In this document: one piece after another, positions 14,652 through 23,202 of the stretch
How positions within the stretch are numbered: the stretch's first letter is position 1
How the letters are laid out: the number at the start of each line of letters is the position of its first letter
Source: JAJFFW01 sp038531315
Lineage (GTDB): Bacteria > Pseudomonadota > Alphaproteobacteria > Caulobacterales > Parvularculaceae
Assembly: GCA_038531315.1 (NCBI GenBank)
Contig: JBCBBT010000045.1
Coordinates: 1-27,858, forward strand
Reading direction: 5' to 3'
DNA: 27,858 bases
Program-made: the position numbers and the translations under genes
Notes under the pieces: generated by a model
Database searches by the model: none
What the model was told of the DNA's origin: nothing
Seen by the model: only the letters and a program-made list of their open reading frames with translations

Positions 14652-16175
14652 ATGATGAGCGAAGCGCCATCGTCATCGGAGTATCGCGAACCCGGAGTGC
14701 GTTTTACGTATTCCTTCGCTAAGGAATTCGGCCTCATTGTGCTGAACGACGCTGAAACGCCGGCGGTGATCGGCGCGCGCGGGCGCCCGCCAGCGGACGC
14801 CGTCCTTGAGGCGCGGCGCGTTGTCGGCCGCCCCGTCAACATCGATGAAATGCCGGCGGAGGCTTTTGACCGGCGATTGTCCGAAATTTATTCCGTAGAC
14901 GCCATTAATGCCGACGATTTTGATATGGCGGGCGATGAGGATGATCTGACCAGCCTCGCCGAAGGCCTGCCGAAGACGGCCGACCTCCTCGACTCTGACG
15001 ACGATGCGCCGGTCATTCGCCTGATCAATGCGTTGATCGCCGAGGCGGTGAAGACAAAAGCCTCTGACATTCACGTCGAGCCATACGAGAAATCTCTGTC
15101 GATCCGTTTGCGTATCGACGGGGTCCTGCGCGAAGTGTTGTCTCTGCCGGCGCGGATGACGCCGGTTCTGACCTCACGGGTCAAGGTGATGTCGCGGCTC
15201 GATATCGCCGAAAAACGCGTGCCGCAAGACGGCCGGATTTCAATCTCGCTTGGCGGCAAGAATGTCGATGTCCGGGTCTCGACCTTGCCGGCGCGGTTCG
15301 GCGAGCGGATCGTGATGCGGATTTTGGACAAGGAAGAAGCCCGCCTCGACCTCGATGCGCTCGGCATGCCGCGTGATACGCTGGAAAGGCTGAAGGGCGT
15401 CCTGCAACGACCCAACGGGGTCATCCTCGTAACCGGTCCGACGGGGTCTGGCAAGACCACAACGCTTTACGGCGCGCTGACGCTGTTGAATGACCCAAGC
15501 CGCAATATTCTGACGGTTGAGGATCCGGTCGAATACGCGGTTGACGGCGTCGGGCAGACGCAGATCAATCCCAAGGTCGGAATGACCTTCGCCGCCGGTT
15601 TGCGCGCCATTCTCCGTCAGGACCCGGACATTGTGATGGTCGGCGAGATTCGCGACGGCGAAACCGCCGAGATCGCCATTCAGGCGTCGTTGACGGGCCA
15701 CCTCGTTCTTTCGACGGTGCACACAAATTCGGCCATTGGCGCGATTACGCGTTTGCGCGACATGGGTGTTGAGCCGTTTCTGCTCGCTTCAACAGTTGCG
15801 GGCGTCCTGGCGCAGCGTCTCGTGCGCCGGCTTTGCCCGTCATGCAAGGAGGGTCATGAACCGGACGACGCCGAGCGGGCGATGCTGGGCGTCGGGCCGG
15901 ATGAAGACGTGACGATTTATCAGCCCGCGGGCTGCGGACGGTGTGGGCATACCGGCTATGAAGGGCGCATCGGCGTTTACGAGCTTGCCGTGACGGATGA
16001 GAAGTTGCGGTCGCTCATTCATGACGACGCCAGCGAACAAACGCTCGTCGCGCATGCGTTCCGGGAGGCCGATACCCTGGCGCAGTGCGGTTTCCGCCAT
16101 GTCGTCGCGGGCGTCACCTCGCTGGAAGAAGTTCTGCGCGTCATTCGTCAGGAGGAGGATGATGCCGGCCTTTGA
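14652..16175 (+). CDS. gspE: Type II secretion ATPase GspE
   Basis: The 507-residue hexameric cytoplasmic ATPase powers pseudopilus assembly and is recruited to the membrane through GspL. It has an N-terminal GspL-binding region (about 15-85), an N2 domain with ASDIHVEPYE (137-146), Walker A GPTGSGKT at 262-269, an Asp box around 287-297, Walker B within DPDIVMVGEIRD (324-335), and a His box with GHLVLSTVHTN (349-359). The zinc tetracysteine is Cys395, Cys398, Cys428 and Cys431. AAGGA at 14647-14651 abuts the first ATG; the second in-frame ATG at 14655 is better spaced and may be the true start. It lies 23 bases after gspD and overlaps gspF by 14 bases. Confidence 0.97.
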   Translation: MMSEAPSSSEYREPGVRFTYSFAKEFGLIVLNDAETPAVIGARGRPPADAVLEARRVVGRPVNIDEMPAEAFDRRLSEIYSVDAINADDFDMAGDEDDLTSLAEGLPKTADLLDSDDDAPVIRLINALIAEAVKTKASDIHVEPYEKSLSIRLRIDGVLREVLSLPARMTPVLTSRVKVMSRLDIAEKRVPQDGRISISLGGKNVDVRVSTLPARFGERIVMRILDKEEARLDLDALGMPRDTLERLKGVLQRPNGVILVTGPTGSGKTTTLYGALTLLNDPSRNILTVEDPVEYAVDGVGQTQINPKVGMTFAAGLRAILRQDPDIVMVGEIRDGETAEIAIQASLTGHLVLSTVHTNSAIGAITRLRDMGVEPFLLASTVAGVLAQRLVRRLCPSCKEGHEPDDAERAMLGVGPDEDVTIYQPAGCGRCGHTGYEGRIGVYELAVTDEKLRSLIHDDASEQTLVAHAFREADTLAQCGFRHVVAGVTSLEEVLRVIRQEEDDAGL

Positions 16176-17400
16176 GTATGAGGCCCTTGACGCCGGTGGT
16201 CGCTCGAAACGCGGCGTCGTTTCAGCCGACACCGCGCGACAGGCGCGATTTGAGTTGCGCCAGCGGCAATTAACGCCGGTCGCCATCAAGGCCCCGCGCG
16301 CCGCCGGCAAGGCGCTGACTATTGATCTCGGCGGGCTCGGCACCATCGGGGGCGGCGAGAAAAAGATCTCAAGCCCGCAGCTTGTCCTGTTTACCCGCCA
16401 GCTTGCGGTTTTGGTCGGCGCGCAAACGCCCATCGAAGAAGCGCTCAACGCGGTTGCGATGCAGGCGGAAAAAGACGCCGTCCGCCAGAAGATTCTGGCC
16501 GTCCGCGAACGCGTGATCGAAGGCTGGCGGCTCGCCGATGCGCTTAAAGAACATCCCAAATCCTTTCCGCCGCTTTATTGCGCCGTCGTCGCCGCCGGCG
16601 AGACGTCCGGCGATATGGGCGGGGTGCTTGACCGGCTGGCCACCATGTTGGAGCGCAACCGGTCGATGAAGAATTCTGCGCTCGCCGCGCTGATTTATCC
16701 CGGCGCGCTGGCGCTTGTCGCGGGCGGCGTGATCACGGCGCTCTTGACGCAAGTGGTCCCGAAGATCATTGAGAATTTCCAGACCTTCGACGCAAAATTG
16801 CCGACGATCACGCGGATCGTTGTCGGCGCCTCGGATTTTCTGGGCGCCTATGGGCTTTATATTCTGATCGCAATGATCCTGACCGGGATCGGCTTTTGGC
16901 AGGGCATGAAACGGCCGGCTTTCAAGAAAACGGTCGACACTATCGTGTTGAAACTGCCGCTAATCGGCAAGCTGATGCGCGGGCTCGACGGGGCCCGCTT
17001 TGCGCGAACCTTGTCGACGCTGTTTTCCGGCGGCGCGCCCTTGCTCGACAGCCTTGTCGGGGCGCAGCGGACGGTCTCAAACGACTATATTCGCAGCAAG
17101 CTCGATCAGACCGTCACCATGGTGCGCGAGGGGGCGGCGCTGGCGACGGCGCTGAAGCGGCCCAACGTGTTGCCGCCGATGATGGTTCACATGGTGGCCG
17201 CCGGCGAGCGCGCCGGCGAGGTTCCCGCGCTTCTCGACAAAGCCGCCGACCAGCTCGAAGAAGAGTTTGAGACCGCGTCAACCGTTGCGCTGCGGCTTTT
17301 GGAGCCGGCGATCATTATCGCTATGGGCGGCGTTGTCATGATTATTGTATTATCCATTCTGCTGCCCATTTTGAGACTAAACGCCCTGGCGTCCGGGTAG
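16162..17400 (+). CDS. gspF: Type II secretion inner-membrane platform protein GspF
   Basis: The 412-residue polytopic protein is the core of the assembly platform with GspC, GspL and GspM. It begins with the family-typical MPAFEYEALDAGG. Two homologous cytoplasmic GspF domains (about 73-170 and 275-375) both contain the FTRQLA/FARTLS...SG..L.D.L pattern. Transmembrane helices are near 172-197, 227-247 and 381-404. The ATG at 16162 has AGGAGG at 16150-16155 (six bases); an adjacent ATG at 16159 is also in frame. A much longer upstream reading frame overlaps the gspE 3' end in another frame and is rejected. Translation is probably coupled to gspE. Confidence 0.96.
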   Translation: MPAFEYEALDAGGRSKRGVVSADTARQARFELRQRQLTPVAIKAPRAAGKALTIDLGGLGTIGGGEKKISSPQLVLFTRQLAVLVGAQTPIEEALNAVAMQAEKDAVRQKILAVRERVIEGWRLADALKEHPKSFPPLYCAVVAAGETSGDMGGVLDRLATMLERNRSMKNSALAALIYPGALALVAGGVITALLTQVVPKIIENFQTFDAKLPTITRIVVGASDFLGAYGLYILIAMILTGIGFWQGMKRPAFKKTVDTIVLKLPLIGKLMRGLDGARFARTLSTLFSGGAPLLDSLVGAQRTVSNDYIRSKLDQTVTMVREGAALATALKRPNVLPPMMVHMVAAGERAGEVPALLDKAADQLEEEFETASTVALRLLEPAIIIAMGGVVMIIVLSILLPILRLNALASG

Positions 17401-17434
17401 CGCTAATACGCTCGCCTGTCTGGAGAAAATAACA

Positions 17435-17896
17435 ATGCAAGCGACTGAAACTGAAAACAAAAAAACCAAAAAGCTGCAGCGCGGCATTACCCTGATTGAG
17501 TTGCTGGTGGCGCTGACTATTCTGGCGTTCATCTCCGCGGTTGTGGTCGTCAACATCCTGCCGGAGCGCGACAAGGCGGCGGTCCGCACGGCTGGCGTCG
17601 ACATTCGCCAGATCGAGGCGGCGCTCGACCAGTACCGGCTTGATATGGGATCTTATCCGTCAACGGAACAAGGCCTGCGCGCCTTGCTCGAAGTGCCGGC
17701 GACGGCGCGGCTGAAAGATCGTTACCGGCCCGGCGGTTATCTGCGCGACTTCCCGACCGATCCCTGGGGCTCGCCGTATCAATACCGGTTCGAGCCGGGC
17801 GAGGGACGTGTTGAAATCTATTCGTTTGGCGCTGACGGCGAGCAGGGCGGAGAGGGCCTGAACGCCGATATCAGCAACCGGGCCCCGCGCAACTGA
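17435..17896 (+). CDS. gspG: Major pseudopilin GspG
   Basis: The 153-residue class III prepilin is the main subunit of the pseudopilus that pushes substrates through the secretin. A short basic leader ends in QRG, with cleavage after Gly17 by GspO; the mature protein starts ITLIELLVAL with the required Glu at +5 (Glu22). The hydrophobic helix continues to about residue 42. The C-terminal part carries the GspG signature for calcium binding, DPWGSPYQY and FGADGEQGGEG. GGAG lies nine bases before the ATG. It follows gspF after 34 bases, and an 88-base gap separates it from gspH. Confidence 0.97.
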   Translation: MQATETENKKTKKLQRGITLIELLVALTILAFISAVVVVNILPERDKAAVRTAGVDIRQIEAALDQYRLDMGSYPSTEQGLRALLEVPATARLKDRYRPGGYLRDFPTDPWGSPYQYRFEPGEGRVEIYSFGADGEQGGEGLNADISNRAPRN

Positions 17897-17984
17897 CGCG
17901 CGGGTTCGATTGCGCTGCAATGCTCTGGCGCCCCGCAATCTTCCGGTGCAAAGGGCGCCATCAGGTTCGGAGGTAAAATAATCC

Positions 17985-18488
17985 GTGCGCGGCCTGTCGT
18001 TGATTGAGCTTCTTGTGGTCCTCCTTGTGTTGTCGCTGGCGGCTTTCGTCGCGATTTCAAACGCACCGCGCCTTGCATCCGACGTGGAAACCGAAGCGGA
18101 ACGGTTCGCGGTGCGTTTGCGCATCGTTGAAGATGCGGCTGCGATCTCGGCCCGCCCTGTCCGGCTTGTCCACGAGCCCGGGCGCTATGTTTTCGAAGAA
18201 TACGCATCGCCCGACTGGCGGCCGATCAGCCTCGGCGCGGCGCCCGCGGAAACGCTGTTACCCCGGGGCGTGTCATTGACCGTCGCCAGCGATCGCGTGA
18301 TCGCGGACAATGAGGCGCGGCTGCTTGATCGCGGCCGCGCGCGGGATCGCGGCGGTCCGCAATTCGTGGTCCTCGATCCCGCCGGCCTGCCGCAGACGAT
18401 CCGCGCGGAATTCAGCGAGCGGGGGCGGCGCTGGAGCGTTGTCAGGACCAATACCGGCGCCGTCGAAGTCACACGCAAGAGGCGGTGA
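17985..18488 (+). CDS. gspH: Minor pseudopilin GspH
   Basis: The 167-residue minor pseudopilin has an unusually short leader: MRG is followed directly by LSLIELLVVLLVL, so cleavage would follow Gly3, with Glu at +5. A GTG start is forced, because an in-frame TAA lies at 17979-17981 just upstream. CGGAGG is at 17968-17973, eleven bases upstream, which is a long spacing. With GspI, J and K it forms the pseudopilus tip. The C-terminal domain is variable and of normal size, with the AARP-type segment SARPVRLVHEPG. Weak initiation may keep its amount low relative to GspG. Confidence 0.92.
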   Translation: MRGLSLIELLVVLLVLSLAAFVAISNAPRLASDVETEAERFAVRLRIVEDAAAISARPVRLVHEPGRYVFEEYASPDWRPISLGAAPAETLLPRGVSLTVASDRVIADNEARLLDRGRARDRGGPQFVVLDPAGLPQTIRAEFSERGRRWSVVRTNTGAVEVTRKRR

Positions 18489-18492
18489 CGAC

Positions 18493-18900
18493 ATGCGCAC
18501 CGCCATAACCGTTCGCACCCGGAACGCCCAAAGCTGCCAAAAAGGCATCACGCTCATCGAGGTCATGGTGGCGCTCGCCATCCTTGCAATTCTCGCGGGC
18601 GGCGTCCTGGCGCTGATTAGCCAGAACACCCGCTTCGCCATTGCCTCTGAAGAACGCCTGTCGGCGAGTATCATCGCCGATAACATCATGGTGGAGCAAA
18701 TGGTGCGCACGACGCCGCTTGAAGAAGGCGAGGAGGTCTTTGAACGTGACTTTGACGGGCGCACCTGGTCATGCATCCAAACCGTCACCAATGTCGGCGC
18801 CGGCGGTCTGCAGCGCATCGACTTGACGGTTCGCCCGAAAGGGTCGCCGCAAATTCTGGCCGCCGTCAGCACCCTGCGGCCGATTGGAACGACGCCATGA
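18493..18900 (+). CDS. gspI: Minor pseudopilin GspI
   Basis: The 135-residue tip pseudopilin has a leader of 18 residues ending in QKG, and the mature protein starts ITLIEVMVALAIL with Glu at +5 (Glu23). The segment ASIIADNIMVEQ (58-69) resembles the conserved GspI A..N...E pattern. The ATG at 18493 is chosen because it gives a normal leader; the frame extends upstream into gspH, but the added residues are not prepilin-like. It starts four bases after the gspH stop and shares an ATGA with gspJ. Confidence 0.94.
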   Translation: MRTAITVRTRNAQSCQKGITLIEVMVALAILAILAGGVLALISQNTRFAIASEERLSASIIADNIMVEQMVRTTPLEEGEEVFERDFDGRTWSCIQTVTNVGAGGLQRIDLTVRPKGSPQILAAVSTLRPIGTTP

Positions 18901-19565
18901 CCGCGCGCGCTCATTCACGGCGCGTCTCGGCGCAAGCAGGCTTCACGCTCGTTGAGTTGATGATTGCGTTGCTGGTGTTTTCGTTTGTCGCCGCGACGGG
19001 TGTTTACACCTTGCGCCTTGGCGTTGAGTCCCGCGACCAGCTCAACGTCGCCGACGGCCAAGTCCGCGATCTTGAAATCATGCGGGCCCTGATGAAACAG
19101 GATTTTCTGCAGGTCGTCCCAAGACCGATCCGCGATGAGTTCGGCGATGTTCAGCCCGCCAGTTTCTACGGCGGCGATTCCCATCCGCGCCGGCCCGAAG
19201 AAGGCGAGCAATTGCTGATGTCGTTTGTGCGCAATGGCTGGGTCAATCCGGGCGCTCAGGAACCGCGCTCAACGTTGCAATATGTCCAGTATGTCTTCCT
19301 GCAGGACAGGCTTGTCCGCCGCGTGCGCCCGTTTGTTGACGGCGCGCGAAATCAGCCCTTTGTCGATCGGACGCTGTTGAGCGGGCTTCAAAATGTGCGC
19401 GTTGAATTTTTGCGGGGCGAGATCAACGGCCGCTATGACTGGGCCGGCGAATGGCCGAGCGCCGGCGCGCTGACCGCCGACGCGCCGCCCGCGATCGCGC
19501 TGACCGTCGAGCGCCCGCGCACCGCGCCCCAGCGGCACTTGTTCCTGACGGGGGCCGGCATATGA
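18897..19565 (+). CDS. gspJ: Minor pseudopilin GspJ
   Basis: The 222-residue tip pseudopilin has a basic leader of 15 residues ending in QAG, and the mature protein starts FTLVELMIALLVF with Glu20 at +5. A GspJ-like region follows: RDLEIMRALMKQDFLQVVPRP, then LMSFVRNGWVNP, matching the conserved F.R.GW.NP feature of the family. The ATG overlaps the gspI stop in ATGA (18897-18900), and the stop overlaps the gspK start in the same way. With GspI and GspK it forms the heterotrimeric tip. Confidence 0.95.
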   Translation: MTARAHSRRVSAQAGFTLVELMIALLVFSFVAATGVYTLRLGVESRDQLNVADGQVRDLEIMRALMKQDFLQVVPRPIRDEFGDVQPASFYGGDSHPRRPEEGEQLLMSFVRNGWVNPGAQEPRSTLQYVQYVFLQDRLVRRVRPFVDGARNQPFVDRTLLSGLQNVRVEFLRGEINGRYDWAGEWPSAGALTADAPPAIALTVERPRTAPQRHLFLTGAGI

Positions 19566-20743
19566 CGACACGCGAGCGGCAGATGACGCGGCAAGGCCAG
19601 TCCGGCGGCGCCCTGATCACCGTTTTGTTTCTGGTGGTGGTGTTGAGTTTTCTGGTGCTGTCGATCACGCAGACCACGACGCAAGCCGCGCAACGCAGCT
19701 TCTTTTCACGCAATCACAGCGAAGTTTACTGGCGCGCCATCGGCGTTGAGGCGCTCGCCGTGTCGGCGCTTCGCTCGGCGCTTGATGCGTCGGAAGGCGT
19801 TGTCGCCGCCGATAATCCGCTCTTTACGACGGTGTTCAATCTCCCCCTTGAGGGCGCGTCGGCGAGCCTTGCTTTCAGCGATCGGACCCGCTGTCTGAAT
19901 GTCAACGCGCTCGCCGCCGCCGCGGACGAAAATGGCGACGGCGGCGATACGACCGCCGCGGCGATCTCACGCCGTGAGTTGACAAGTTACGCCCGCAGCA
20001 TCGGCGAAAGCCCCGCCGATATCGATCAGCTTGCCGATGTTGTCGGCGACTGGATCGACGCTGACTCCGTGCAGGAGCCGCGCGGCGCGGAAGATAATTT
20101 TTATACGGCGCTTCCGACCCCGTATCGCACCGGCAACCGCCCGCTCGCCGATATCAGCGAATTGCGGGCCATGGCGAATGTCGATGCTGAGTTTTATCGA
20201 CGCGTCTCGCCATTCCTGTGCGCGCATCCGAGCAACGAATTCACGCCGATCAATATCAACATGTTGACGCCGGAAGATGCGCCGCTGCTGTCGGCGGTGC
20301 TGCAGGACAGCGTCTCTGCGGCCAGCGCGCGCGATATCATCGCCGAGACGCCGCCGGGCGGTTATCAGTCGCTGGAACAGTTTGCGCAGGCGCCCGCCGT
20401 TCAGGCCTTGCCGAATATTAAGCTTCCGCGTGCGGACGCAACCGGCGGCGACAATGACGACGATGAGGACGCCAGCGACGACGATGGCGGCGCCGTTCTG
20501 GGGCGCGGCGTCATCAGGCAGCCCGGCGGCGGGCAGACTGGCGGGGGGCGGTTTGGCGGCGATGGCGACGACGACGAAGACGAGAGCCCTGTGCCCGCCG
20601 GCCGTCTGGCCGTGACTTCGCAGTATTTAGCCGCTAGAGGTCTCATCGAGCAGGGCGGTTTGGCCCTTGAAATGAATATTTTATTCAGAATTAACGAGGG
20701 TCAGGTAGAAGTCGTTTCGCGACGTATTGGCAGGCGTATATGA
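19562..20743 (+). CDS. gspK: Pseudopilus tip protein GspK with acidic low-complexity insert
   Basis: The 393-residue large minor pseudopilin caps the pseudopilus. The prepilin leader ends in SGG, and cleavage after Gly16 leaves ALITVLFLVVVL; as usual for GspK the +5 residue is not Glu (Val21). The alpha-domain signature VGDWIDADS lies at 161-169, and ADISELRAM at 196-204 is also GspK-like. Residues about 291-345 form an insert very rich in Asp, Glu and Gly (DNDDDEDASDDD, then DGDDDEDES), placed before the conserved C-terminal strands. I do not know such an acidic insert as a general GspK feature. Calcium binding or substrate contact at the tip is possible. Both ends overlap neighbours by ATGA. 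Confidence 0.94.
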   Translation: MTTRERQMTRQGQSGGALITVLFLVVVLSFLVLSITQTTTQAAQRSFFSRNHSEVYWRAIGVEALAVSALRSALDASEGVVAADNPLFTTVFNLPLEGASASLAFSDRTRCLNVNALAAAADENGDGGDTTAAAISRRELTSYARSIGESPADIDQLADVVGDWIDADSVQEPRGAEDNFYTALPTPYRTGNRPLADISELRAMANVDAEFYRRVSPFLCAHPSNEFTPININMLTPEDAPLLSAVLQDSVSAASARDIIAETPPGGYQSLEQFAQAPAVQALPNIKLPRADATGGDNDDDEDASDDDGGAVLGRGVIRQPGGGQTGGGRFGGDGDDDEDESPVPAGRLAVTSQYLAARGLIEQGGLALEMNILFRINEGQVEVVSRRIGRRI

Positions 20744-21948
20744 CCCGCAATTTGCTGTTGATGTTGGGAGACCGGATCGACGCGCCCTTGCATTGGGGCG
20801 TGGTCGAGAACGACAGCGTCGTTGAAAACGGAAGGCTGGAAAGCGGCCTTGATCTTTCCGGCCTCACGATCCGCGCCAAGAAAGCCGACAAAGTGACGGC
20901 GATCCTGCCGGGCGAACAGAGCGTCATCAAGAAAATTGACGCCCCGCCAAAGGCGGCATCGAAGTTTCAGGCCGTCGCAGCGCTGTTGCTTGAAGACGTG
21001 CTTGCTGCGCCCATCGACCAGACGCATTTTGTGACGGCGTCGTCACATCGCTCGCCGGCCGGTTACGCCATCGCCGTGAACGCCGCCATCGTAGAAGGCT
21101 GGCTTGCTCAATTTTCCGAGGCTGGATTTGAGGTTGACGTCTTGACGTCGCAAAGCGCGATCCTTCTCGATTTGAACGAAGATGTTCTGATCGTTCGAGA
21201 TGGGCGCCGCACGCTTCTCGGCGCCGAAGAGACGGCCTTTGCGGTTGAGAACGATTTGTTTGATACGCTTTATGCGGACTTTATTGAAAATATCGAAGAA
21301 CGACGCGTCCGTTATATTGGCGATGAAAGCGCAGCGCCCGATGGGCTGAAAACCGGAAATTTCGAATGGCTCGGCGCAAACGCTTCCGATGATGTTGCGT
21401 TAAACCTGTTCGCGCAGTCGATGGAAACGCGGGCGCCGGCAAACCTGCTTCAGGGCGCTTTCCGCAAGAAAGTCCAATGGTCGCAACTCATTGGCCCCTG
21501 GAAACAGCCGGCCGCCGCGGCGGCCTGCGTTGCGCTTGTGGCGATCGCGACGATTTTCGCGGACGCCTGGCGTCTTGACCGGGAAAGCCGCCAATGGGCC
21601 CGGCTTTCGCAACAAATTCACGACCAGTATTTCCCCGAGGCCAAGGGCGCAGACCCCGTGGCCCATGCGCGGCGCACGGCCGGTCAGACCACATCGCAGC
21701 CGACCTTTCTGATAATCAGCACTGCCTTCGCCGAAGCGCTGGAAACGCATGAAAATGTCCGTATCGACCGTATTGGTTATGATAGCGACACAGGCAGCTA
21801 CAGCGTCAGCGTCCGGAGCACATCCGATACGGCGATCGAAGCGTTTCGCGATGCGCTGGAAGGCAAAGGGCTCGCGGTGAGCGACAATGGCGGGTATCGC
21901 CGTTCGCGCGATCAGTGGGTCGGCGAGCTATTGGCGGAGCTTGTATGA
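20740..21948 (+). CDS. gspL: Type II secretion protein GspL
   Basis: The 402-residue bitopic inner-membrane protein recruits GspE. The cytoplasmic actin-like domain spans about 1-245, with the family-typical early segment VTAILPGEQSVIKKI (52-66) and an acidic DLNEDVLIVRDG turn (144-155). One transmembrane helix lies at about 257-275, followed by a periplasmic ferredoxin-like domain (about 310-402). Length is as expected. The ATG overlaps the gspK stop and the TGA overlaps the gspM start, both as ATGA. Confidence 0.94.
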   Translation: MTRNLLLMLGDRIDAPLHWGVVENDSVVENGRLESGLDLSGLTIRAKKADKVTAILPGEQSVIKKIDAPPKAASKFQAVAALLLEDVLAAPIDQTHFVTASSHRSPAGYAIAVNAAIVEGWLAQFSEAGFEVDVLTSQSAILLDLNEDVLIVRDGRRTLLGAEETAFAVENDLFDTLYADFIENIEERRVRYIGDESAAPDGLKTGNFEWLGANASDDVALNLFAQSMETRAPANLLQGAFRKKVQWSQLIGPWKQPAAAAACVALVAIATIFADAWRLDRESRQWARLSQQIHDQYFPEAKGADPVAHARRTAGQTTSQPTFLIISTAFAEALETHENVRIDRIGYDSDTGSYSVSVRSTSDTAIEAFRDALEGKGLAVSDNGGYRRSRDQWVGELLAELV

Positions 21949-22412
21949 ACACGTTGTGGAGCAATCTCACCGACCGCGAGCGCGTCGTCATTCTGGGCGG
22001 GCTTGTCGCGATTGGCGTCATGGCGCTGTTTCTTCTGGTCTATTCGCCGATTTCATCCTGGCGCGAGGCGGCCGGCGAGCGGGCGCTCGCGGGTGAGCGA
22101 AACCTCAATCTTGTGCGCGAGGCGGCGGCGTTGCGCCCGCAACAGGATGCGATCGCGGATGTGGACAGCGAAACGCCAATGCGCAGCGCCATTCCGGCTT
22201 CTTCAACCGAATTTGGCGTTTCGCTAAACTTTGTAAATCCGTTGCCGGACGGACGGTTCGCCGCCAACGCCGGCAATGTCGCGCCGGAAGCGCTGTTTAA
22301 CTGGCTGGGCGCGCTGGAGCGCGATTATGGCGTGCGCGTTGTCAGCGCCGACATTGCGCGCGAGCCGAACGAGCCTGAAGCGTTGCGCGCACAACTGGTT
22401 TTCGCGCGCTGA
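21945..22412 (+). CDS. gspM: Type II secretion protein GspM
   Basis: The 155-residue inner-membrane protein has the standard GspM layout: a short cytoplasmic N-terminus with WSNLTDRER, a transmembrane helix at about 15-34, a coiled-coil-like stretch to about 70, and a small periplasmic ferredoxin-like domain. LFNWLGALERDYGVRV at about 118-133 is typical of the family. It pairs with GspL in the platform. The ATG at 21945 overlaps the gspL stop. Confidence 0.93.
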   Translation: MNTLWSNLTDRERVVILGGLVAIGVMALFLLVYSPISSWREAAGERALAGERNLNLVREAAALRPQQDAIADVDSETPMRSAIPASSTEFGVSLNFVNPLPDGRFAANAGNVAPEALFNWLGALERDYGVRVVSADIAREPNEPEALRAQLVFAR

Positions 22413-22436
22413 CCGGCTCAGTTTGACGAAGGTCGA

Positions 22437-23198
22437 ATGAAACGATTGTCGGTTACAACACTATCGTTGCTTGGCGCGCTCGTTTTTGGCGCGTCGCTGA
22501 TCGCCTGCGCGCCGGCCAGTCTCATCAAGGTGATGATGTCGGGCGACCGCGCAGATTTTTCCTATGACCGGATCACGGGCACGTTGTGGCGCGGCGAAAT
22601 TGCGAACGCCGTTATCGCCGGCGCCCATGCGGGCGCTGTTACGTTTTCAGTCGATCCGTTGTCCTTTCTGACCGGCGCGGCGAAAGTCTCCATCGTCGCG
22701 TCAGGCGTTGATGTTATTGGTGACGGCAAGCTTAAGGTCTCGCCGACCGGCGCGCTGACGGTTTCCGATGCAAGGCTGAATGTGTCCTTGTCAGCGTTGA
22801 GCCGAAACTATCGCTTCCTCGGCGCGCCCATCAAAGGCGATGCTTTCGTTACGATTGAGACGCTGAAAGTCAGCCGGCGCGAGGGCTGCGATCAGGCGAA
22901 GGGCGATGTCCGGACCGATATTCTCCATGGTCCCGCCGATGCATACCGATTTGAGGCGTTTGACCTTACGGGGCCCATTTCCTGCGATGACGGTTCGGTG
23001 CAGCTTGCGCTCAACGGGGCGGGCGGCGAGGGGTCTGTCGACGCGGTTTTTGCCCTATCGCCGAATATGACGTATACGATTGAAGCAACGGCCAGACTAC
23101 AGCGCCCGGAAGCATCCCGAGCCTTGCTGCTGTTCGGCTTTGAAGAGGCGCCCGGCGGGCTGACCTATGCTTCTGTCGGCGAATTGACGGGGATTTGA
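22437..23198 (+). CDS. gspN: Type II secretion protein GspN
   Basis: The 253-residue protein is recognised as GspN by YDRITGTLWRGEI (43-55), the conserved G.LW.G feature, and by its place after gspM. GspN is an accessory component present in only some T2SS, with a membrane-anchored N-terminus and a periplasmic beta-rich body. Here the N-terminal hydrophobic segment ends in LIAC (Cys24), which also fits a lipobox, so it may be a lipoprotein rather than a signal-anchored protein. Two further cysteines (about 150 and 182) could form a disulfide. AAGG lies four bases before the ATG. It is the last gsp gene. Confidence 0.9.
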   Translation: MKRLSVTTLSLLGALVFGASLIACAPASLIKVMMSGDRADFSYDRITGTLWRGEIANAVIAGAHAGAVTFSVDPLSFLTGAAKVSIVASGVDVIGDGKLKVSPTGALTVSDARLNVSLSALSRNYRFLGAPIKGDAFVTIETLKVSRREGCDQAKGDVRTDILHGPADAYRFEAFDLTGPISCDDGSVQLALNGAGGEGSVDAVFALSPNMTYTIEATARLQRPEASRALLLFGFEEAPGGLTYASVGELTGI

Positions 23199-23202
23199 TG
23201 TG

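Noticed and set aside
15997..16161. N-terminal extension of GspF overlapping gspE
   Set aside because: GspF proteins begin at MPAFEYEA, and a strong ribosome-binding site precedes that ATG.
19451..19561. Arg/Ala-rich N-terminal extension of GspK overlapping gspJ
   Set aside because: The ATG at 19562 gives a normal prepilin leader and an ATGA overlap.
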